Origin: Bradyrhizobium sp. 200
GTDB lineage: Bacteria > Pseudomonadota > Alphaproteobacteria > Rhizobiales > Xanthobacteraceae
Assembly (NCBI RefSeq): GCF_023100945.1
Contig: NZ_CP064689.1
Span: 6,120,001-6,184,000 of the forward strand
Direction: 5' to 3'
Length of the DNA: 64,000 nt
Shown: in pieces, positions 59,654-64,000 of the stretch
Numbering within the stretch: position 1 is the first letter of the stretch
Layout: every line of letters starts with the position of its first letter
Notes under the pieces: model-generated
What the model saw: only the letters and a program-made list of their open reading frames with translations
Database searches by the model: none
Told to the model about the DNA's origin: nothing
Translations under genes and position numbers: made by a program

Positions 59654-60909
59654 GCAATGCAGCCGAAGAACGTCTTCGACGCCTGCTCGGCGGCGATCAT
59701 CTTGCCTCCTTGCGCAAGCGCCTGCGTCGGCGCTTCGAGCGAGCGCCGCTGAATAGCGCGGTCGAAAGTTTTCGAATCGGCGATTTGACGGCGCCGGAGC
59801 ACGCTGCGCTGGCTTCGCTGCTGGGTCGTCCGCAGCACTACGCGAATTCGCTGCGGATCGACGTTCGCCAGGTCGACGCCGCCTTCCGGAATTCCGGCGT
59901 CGCTTCCTCGCTGCGCGACGCGCTTGAACGGCTCGACGGCCCGATTGCCAACCTCGCCATCGAGCGGGTTCAATCACAAGCCCTTTGGTCGGACGTGATC
60001 AGGGGCTGCAATCAACCCGGACTCGTCGGATTGCTCGAAGATCCGGCAGGCTTGGGCCTGCTCAAACGCCTCGCCAAACGAGAGCCTTCGGCCGCGAGCC
60101 AATTATGCCGCCGTGCTGAAGCGGTCCTGCAACGTCTACCGGCGAACGGCATCACACGCTCACAACTGGCTGCCGAGGTGTTGGGCGATGCCCATGCGCT
60201 GGATAGCGGACGGGCAACAGCGAGCATCGTGATGGCTGTCTGCCGCCAGGCCGTCCCGCGAACCTACGATGACTCCATGGAGGAGAGCCCGGACGAGGAG
60301 AAACAAAACGGAGAACGGGACCGTGACATCTGGGCGAAGGTGGGCGTTCTCGTCAATGAACTGGCACGCCCTGCCCTCTTCCTGAATCTTCCAACGAGCG
60401 AGACGGAAAGCTACGGAAGGCCGCCGGGAGAGCCGGCGTACGCGTCGCTGCGCGTTTTGCTGCGTTCATCGCCCGCGTGGAACGTCGCCGGACGCGAAGT
60501 ATACGTTTGCGAGAATGCAAATTTGCTTTCGATCGCGGCCGACCGCTGGGGCGCCAATTGCGCTCCGATGGTCTGCACCGACGGCATGCCGGCCGCCGCG
60601 CAGCGATGCCTCCTGTCTCAACTTGCGTCCGCCGGCGCGCGACTTCAATATCACGGCGATTTCGACTGGCCAGGACTGCGCATCGGCAATCACGTCATGA
60701 GGGAACACGGCGCGCAACCGTGGCGTTTCCGTGCGGAGGATTACGAGGTTGCCCTCCGGGCGGCCCCGGCCATCGCGGCCCCCCTCGCGGGGCAGGTGGT
60801 CGACGCGGTCTGGGATCCGGCGTTGACGAAGGCCATGCAGCGTCATCGAGTCTCTATCGCCGAAGAAGGCCTTGCGGCCTCGTTGCTCGTCGATCTGGGC
60901 GACTGCTGA
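59650..60909 (+). CDS. jetD: Wadjet defence nuclease JetD, Toprim/topoisomerase VI-like (TIGR02679/DUF2399 family)
   Basis: A 419-residue nuclease subunit. The N-terminal half matches the DUF3323-type region (APEHAALASLLGRPQHYANS). The C-terminal DUF2399 Toprim-like domain has the catalytic Glu in EVYVCENANLLSIAA and the Asp pair in YHGDFDWPGLRIG. JetD cuts plasmid DNA once the motor stalls. It completes the four-gene set in standard A-B-C-D order and ends about 300 bases before the right tRNA-Gln-derived repeat. Confidence 0.92.
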   Translation: MSNAAEERLRRLLGGDHLASLRKRLRRRFERAPLNSAVESFRIGDLTAPEHAALASLLGRPQHYANSLRIDVRQVDAAFRNSGVASSLRDALERLDGPIANLAIERVQSQALWSDVIRGCNQPGLVGLLEDPAGLGLLKRLAKREPSAASQLCRRAEAVLQRLPANGITRSQLAAEVLGDAHALDSGRATASIVMAVCRQAVPRTYDDSMEESPDEEKQNGERDRDIWAKVGVLVNELARPALFLNLPTSETESYGRPPGEPAYASLRVLLRSSPAWNVAGREVYVCENANLLSIAADRWGANCAPMVCTDGMPAAAQRCLLSQLASAGARLQYHGDFDWPGLRIGNHVMREHGAQPWRFRAEDYEVALRAAPAIAAPLAGQVVDAVWDPALTKAMQRHRVSIAEEGLAASLLVDLGDC

Positions 60910-61489
60910 CCTCCCAGCGCCTGTGACAGCTTCACCGAGCTACAACCATCACCATCACTGGGGAAACGACCACTGGTTGTCCGATTTGTACGCCGTATTG
61001 CGCTACTCTACGATGAGCGCATAACAGGCCTGCCGGAGTGGCCTCCCCGCGGTATATGTTGCGGATGAAAGCTACGGAGATAAGCTAATTTGGTCGACGG
61101 GATGCACGACGCCGTTTAGTTCGATTCTCGACCGAGAAGCTCCATTTCCAAACGAAGAAAACCTGGCTGGAACAGTGCTGCTTACGTAACGAACTCAGCA
61201 GCTTGAGTGCTGGCTGGGGCGGGAGGGATCGAACCTCCGAATGGCGGAATCAAAATCAGTTTGATTGTTCAACAATTTCAAGGCGCATTTGGAAAAGACG
61301 GCCAAAACACGCTCTAGCGATTTCAATAGCTTGGCGGCCATTTCCAAATGAAAACAGTGGCGGATCTCACGAACGAAATCGATGGCTATCGGCATCCCAG
61401 CGGTTTAACTCGGCGGGAAAGATACCCATGCCACTAACCAGCCATTGGTCTTGCACTCGGAAGGTCACACCGCGAATTGCATCATAACT
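60910..61489. other. Intergenic stretch with the right tRNA-derived repeat
   Basis: About 580 bases without a supported gene. The only structure I can identify is the repeat at 61212-61351. A short related piece (CCATTTCCAAACGAAGAAAA near 61141) resembles the end of the repeat and may be a second fragment. Confidence 0.5.
61212..61351 (-). repeat. Right copy of the ~140-bp repeat with a tRNA-Gln 3' half (candidate attachment site)
   Basis: In minus-strand sense 61259 to 61211 read as a tRNA-Gln 3' half: TTTTGAT anticodon loop, T-arm GGAGGTTCGATCCCTCC, and acceptor end CGCCCCAGCCA with complete CCA. The 5' half is absent. The match to the copy at 42611-42751 continues ~90 bases past the tRNA part. 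Here the T-stem pairs perfectly (GGAGG with CCTCC), so this copy looks closer to the original than the left one. Confidence 0.75.
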
Positions 61490-61837
61490 TCACTTGAATG
61501 CGGCCTTATGTTTCTCTTGCTTGAGCATCACGTCTATCGCTTCAATGATCCGAATCTGTGGATTTGCTTTGCAATAGACAATCACCTCATGCTCCAGCTC
61601 TTTCGAACGGGCTATGTTGAAGTAGTGCTTCTTTGCAAGGCCGTTGTACCAACCACTGTACCAGGTCGTCAGCCTGTCAGCATCACCTTGCCAGGTTCCC
61701 GCAAGGGCAGCACACGTTAGTGCCTGCACATCAATGTAACCGTTAGCATCCGCGTACGCGGTGAGGTCTGTTTGCGCCTGAACGTGCGAACTTGCTGCAG
61801 CTAGAATTGCCGTCGCGGTAGCTAGTGATTTCAGCAT
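61490..61837 (-). CDS. HdeA-like periplasmic acid-stress protein
   Basis: A 115-residue secreted protein. A signal peptide (LATATAILAAASSHVQA) precedes a mature part of about 94 residues with the HdeA/HdeB features: LTCAALAGTWQG and HEVIVYCKANPQ provide the two cysteines for the single disulfide, about 45 residues apart. HdeA proteins are acid-activated chaperones; alphaproteobacterial members are common. It is a lone gene outside the island's right boundary. Confidence 0.8.
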   Translation of the reverse strand: MLKSLATATAILAAASSHVQAQTDLTAYADANGYIDVQALTCAALAGTWQGDADRLTTWYSGWYNGLAKKHYFNIARSKELEHEVIVYCKANPQIRIIEAIDVMLKQEKHKAAFK

Positions 61838-62387
61838 CTTGTCACCTTGGGCGACCTTTTAGGCGAAGCGAAGGTCCGGGCGAATTGTGACAGAATCGCC
61901 AATCCACGCTATGCACTTTCGGCACAAACCAAGTGGGAAAGGAACGCCGCATTCAGTTTAGGCAACTCCCGCCAGTCACACTCAGTCGCCGTGCGCTAAA
62001 CTGTAGAATGGATCCCACCTGAGCGGCGTTCCACGCCGTAACCGACATGTGCGCTTCTCTGAGACTGACATGCTCGGTGTGCCGCCGATGCTTCCTGCGG
62101 GATGCACTCCGCCTTGCTGGAACCAGAAACTTTGGCCATTGCCCCGCTAACTGCTGACGCGCCTTCTCTCATTGCTTACCCGGTCTTTTCACCGACTGAT
62201 CGACTGCGAGCCCAGCCGTCGCTACCGCGTCGACCTTGCAGCTCTGAGCGATGTCGAATGTTAGAGCACCTATCGGCGATTGCGACGACGAGCTGCGAAC
62301 TCACGACAATCACGGAGATTGAAATAGGCATCTCGGCGCCGCTCCTCTTCTCGTCCGCCCACATGAAGTGGAGCATGCAACGGTTCT
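61838..62387. other. Intergenic stretch without a recognisable gene
   Basis: About 550 bases between the HdeA-like gene and the receiver gene. One short plus-strand ORF (62102-62428) lacks family features and overlaps the receiver gene antisense. I see no tRNA, repeat or clear terminator. Confidence 0.5.
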
Positions 62388-62765
62388 CTACCCGGCGCTG
62401 CGCGAGTCACCGATCGCTCTGTCGATAGCTTCAAACAGGGCCTGTTGCTGCAGTGGCTTCCGGAGGCTGGCAACTAGTCTACTATGATCGCGCATCACAA
62501 CGTCACCATGCGCGGTGATCAGGATTGTCGGAATTTCTATGCCGTTGCTTACGAGGTGTCGCTGAAGCTCCAAACCGTTCATTTCCGGCATCTGGAAGTC
62601 GACAATCAGGCAGTCCGGAAGACCGGCTGGCAACGCCGCGAGAAATTCCTGTCCCGATCCATAAGTCCGGGCACGAAAAGCGTGCGAACGCAGCAACCTG
62701 CTCAAGGCCCTGAGCACAGCTGGATCATCGTCCACAATTGCAATCGATGCGGAAGTTTCCGCCAT
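62388..62765 (-). CDS. Single-domain response regulator (receiver only)
   Basis: A 125-residue CheY-like receiver: acidic pair in IAIVDDDPAVLRALS, phosphoacceptor Asp in PDCLIVDFQMPEMNG, Thr in ILITAHGD and the conserved Lys in LRKPLQ. No DNA-binding domain follows. The segment between ITAHGD and RKP is shorter than in its FixJ-type neighbour. Similar lone receivers in rhizobia modulate phosphorelays. It lies 65 bases after the FixJ-like gene. Confidence 0.88.
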   Translation of the reverse strand: MAETSASIAIVDDDPAVLRALSRLLRSHAFRARTYGSGQEFLAALPAGLPDCLIVDFQMPEMNGLELQRHLVSNGIEIPTILITAHGDVVMRDHSRLVASLRKPLQQQALFEAIDRAIGDSRSAG

Positions 62766-62830
62766 GGAAGACTATTGCGGTTCGTAGCGCGCTCGTCGAG
62801 TTGGCTCTTGGGCCAATAGGTATGTGTTTC

Positions 62831-63448
62831 CTACTTCGACGGATTGAGCTTCTCGGCCATGCGGACGAGATCGGCGACGGTGCGAATGCCCAGCTTCTCC
62901 ATCATCCGGCTGCGGTGGACCTTGATGGTCTTTTCGACCGTGCCCAAGTCTCCGGCAATCTGCTTGTTAAGCCGTCCCGCGACGACATGCGTAAACACTT
63001 CGCGCTCGCGCGGTGTCAGGTTGCTGACCTTCGCCTGCATCGATTCCATCTCGGAATGAAGCCGACGCGACTCAGCGTCCCTGGCTTCCGCGCGGGATAT
63101 CGCTTCGAACAAATCCTTGCCCTTTACCGGCTTGGTCAGGAAATCGATCGCACCGGCTTTCATGGCGCGCACGCTGGTGGGAATGTCGCCTTTGCCGGTG
63201 ACGAACACGACAGGACGATGATAGCCGCTGGCTGCGCTTAGCACGCGCTGAATCTCCAAGCCATCAAGACCGGGCATCGAAACATCCAATACCGCGCAGC
63301 CGGGAACCGTCATTTCATGCTCATCGAGGAATACCCGGGGGGAAGAATACACTTTGACCTCATATCCCCCGGCGCGGAGCAGTCGCGACAGTCCCTTTAG
63401 GACTCCCGGATCATCGTCCACGAGGTAAATTGTGAATTTGTCCGTCAT
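62831..63448 (-). CDS. FixJ-family two-component response regulator
   Basis: A 205-residue regulator. The receiver has YLVDDDPGVLKGLS, CAVLDVSMPGLDG (phosphoacceptor Asp), FVTGKGDIPTSVRAMKAG and LTKPVKGK. The LuxR-type helix-turn-helix at the C-terminus has LTPREREVFTHVVAGRLNKQ and TVEKTIKVHRSRMMEKL. Its start overlaps the kinase stop by four bases, so the two form a cognate pair. The signal is unknown. Confidence 0.93.
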   Translation of the reverse strand: MTDKFTIYLVDDDPGVLKGLSRLLRAGGYEVKVYSSPRVFLDEHEMTVPGCAVLDVSMPGLDGLEIQRVLSAASGYHRPVVFVTGKGDIPTSVRAMKAGAIDFLTKPVKGKDLFEAISRAEARDAESRRLHSEMESMQAKVSNLTPREREVFTHVVAGRLNKQIAGDLGTVEKTIKVHRSRMMEKLGIRTVADLVRMAEKLNPSK

Positions 63449-64000
63449 GCGGTATCGAAGGTTGGCTGTTGGACAGGTAAGGAAAACTTCGCGATAGCGC
63501 CGCCGCGCTCATCGTTGACAAGGGTCAGCCTTCCTTGATGGGCCTGTATGATCGTTGAACACAGGGTTAGACCCAGACCCAGGCCATGGTTCTTGGTGGT
63601 GTAGAATGGCTCGAACAGCCGGCCATTTTCCTTGGCGCGAATGCCGTGTCCACGATCCTTGACAACGACGTCCACCATCCCGGCTTGGGGGCCGCCGGTT
63701 GAGATCAGGATAGAGCGCTGCTCTATCGGGGTCGAGGCCATGGCGTCCATTGCATTCATGACAAGATTGAGTAGCACCTGCTGCAGTTGCACAAAATCGC
63801 CGCATGTCGGAAATGGAGCATGATCTAGATCAAGCCTGAGGCTGATATCGCGGGCAATCAGCTCGCCGTTCAGCAGGCTAACGGTTGATGTCACAAGGTC
63901 ATTGATGTTGACGTATTCCGCTCTTCGCTCGCCTTTCTTCAAAAGACCGCGGAGACGGTGGATAACCTCGCCGGCCCGATTGTCTTCATGAACAATCTCC
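63445..64000 (-). CDS. Sensor histidine kinase, C-terminal part (5' end outside window)
   Basis: The frame is open through base 64000 (EIVHEDNRAGEVIHRLRGLL is coded near the edge), so the N-terminal sensor and H-box are missing. The ATPase domain is complete: N-box LQQVLLNLVMNAMDAM, G1 VKDRGHGI, F-box LFEPFYTTK and G2 HGLGLGLTLCSTIIQAHQG. The ERRAEYVNINDLV section is typical of rhizobial FixL-like kinases. It phosphorylates the FixJ-like regulator encoded downstream. Confidence 0.9.
   Translation of the reverse strand, partial: EIVHEDNRAGEVIHRLRGLLKKGERRAEYVNINDLVTSTVSLLNGELIARDISLRLDLDHAPFPTCGDFVQLQQVLLNLVMNAMDAMASTPIEQRSILISTGGPQAGMVDVVVKDRGHGIRAKENGRLFEPFYTTKNHGLGLGLTLCSTIIQAHQGRLTLVNDERGGAIAKFSLPVQQPTFDTA

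Noticed and set aside
61211..61259. Complete tRNA-Gln gene
   Set aside because: Only the 3' half is present; the sequence upstream does not contain the acceptor 5' strand, D-arm or anticodon 5' stem. The same holds for 42611-42658.
62102..62428. Plus-strand ORF of 108 codons
   Set aside because: Overlaps the receiver gene antisense and has no recognisable features.
1..64000. CRISPR arrays, rRNA genes, complete insertion sequences
   Set aside because: No regularly spaced repeats, rRNA-like stretches or transposase ORFs with terminal inverted repeats were found by reading.

Overview
The window reads as chromosomal DNA of a GC-rich alphaproteobacterium, most likely a Bradyrhizobium-like member of the Rhizobiales. 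The grounds are a heavy load of ABC uptake operons, tightly overlapping ATGA/GTGA gene junctions, FixJ-type regulators, an HdeA-like periplasmic protein and a tRNA-Gln-derived repeat. The genus is an inference; no rRNA or full tRNA gene lies in the window.

Region 1 (1-9.8 kb, + strand) is one catabolic operon: the end of a hydantoinase B gene, a ribose-type ABC importer (binding protein, double ATPase, two permeases) and a three-subunit xanthine-dehydrogenase-family molybdoenzyme. It probably takes up and oxidises an N-heterocycle. Region 2 (9.9-18.2 kb, - strand) is a nine-gene operon: a polyamine-type ABC importer, an HcnABC/opine-oxidase-like flavoprotein complex, a second DAO-family oxidase and a RidA imine deaminase, with a divergent LysR regulator (18.5-19.4 kb).

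Region 3 (19.7-32.5 kb, - strand) is an eleven-gene operon joining two ABC importers (branched-chain-amino-acid type and sugar/glycerol-phosphate type) to an amidase, a well-supported phosphonoacetate hydrolase (phnA) and a second alkaline-phosphatase-superfamily hydrolase. A SorC regulator is divergent from it. Region 4 (33.6-42.3 kb) is the most interesting part: a compact phosphonate biosynthetic cluster. It holds PEP mutase, an O-methyltransferase, phosphonopyruvate decarboxylase, a DMT exporter and phosphonoacetaldehyde dehydrogenase. Upstream lie a frameshifted PAS-like gene, an orphan protein with a possible acyltransferase fold, a small ORF and an XRE regulator. The motif TAATTCTAGTTGAT occurs upstream of pepM (two copies) and of the orphan gene, pointing to a common regulon. 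The enzymes predict PEP -> phosphonopyruvate -> phosphonoacetaldehyde -> phosphonoacetate, then possibly methylation and export. The neighbouring region 3 could take up and break down the same or a related compound.

Region 5 (42.6-61.35 kb) is bounded by two ~140-bp imperfect direct repeats, each containing the 3' half of a tRNA-Gln gene, so it looks like an integrated island or stacked islands. It carries a TIM-barrel isomerase, a Dpp-type peptide importer, a paralogue of the region 3 phosphohydrolase, a HipBA toxin-antitoxin pair and a complete four-gene Wadjet (JetABCD) anti-plasmid system. Region 6 (61.5-64 kb) holds an HdeA-like protein and a two-component cluster of a lone receiver, a FixJ-like regulator and a truncated histidine kinase.
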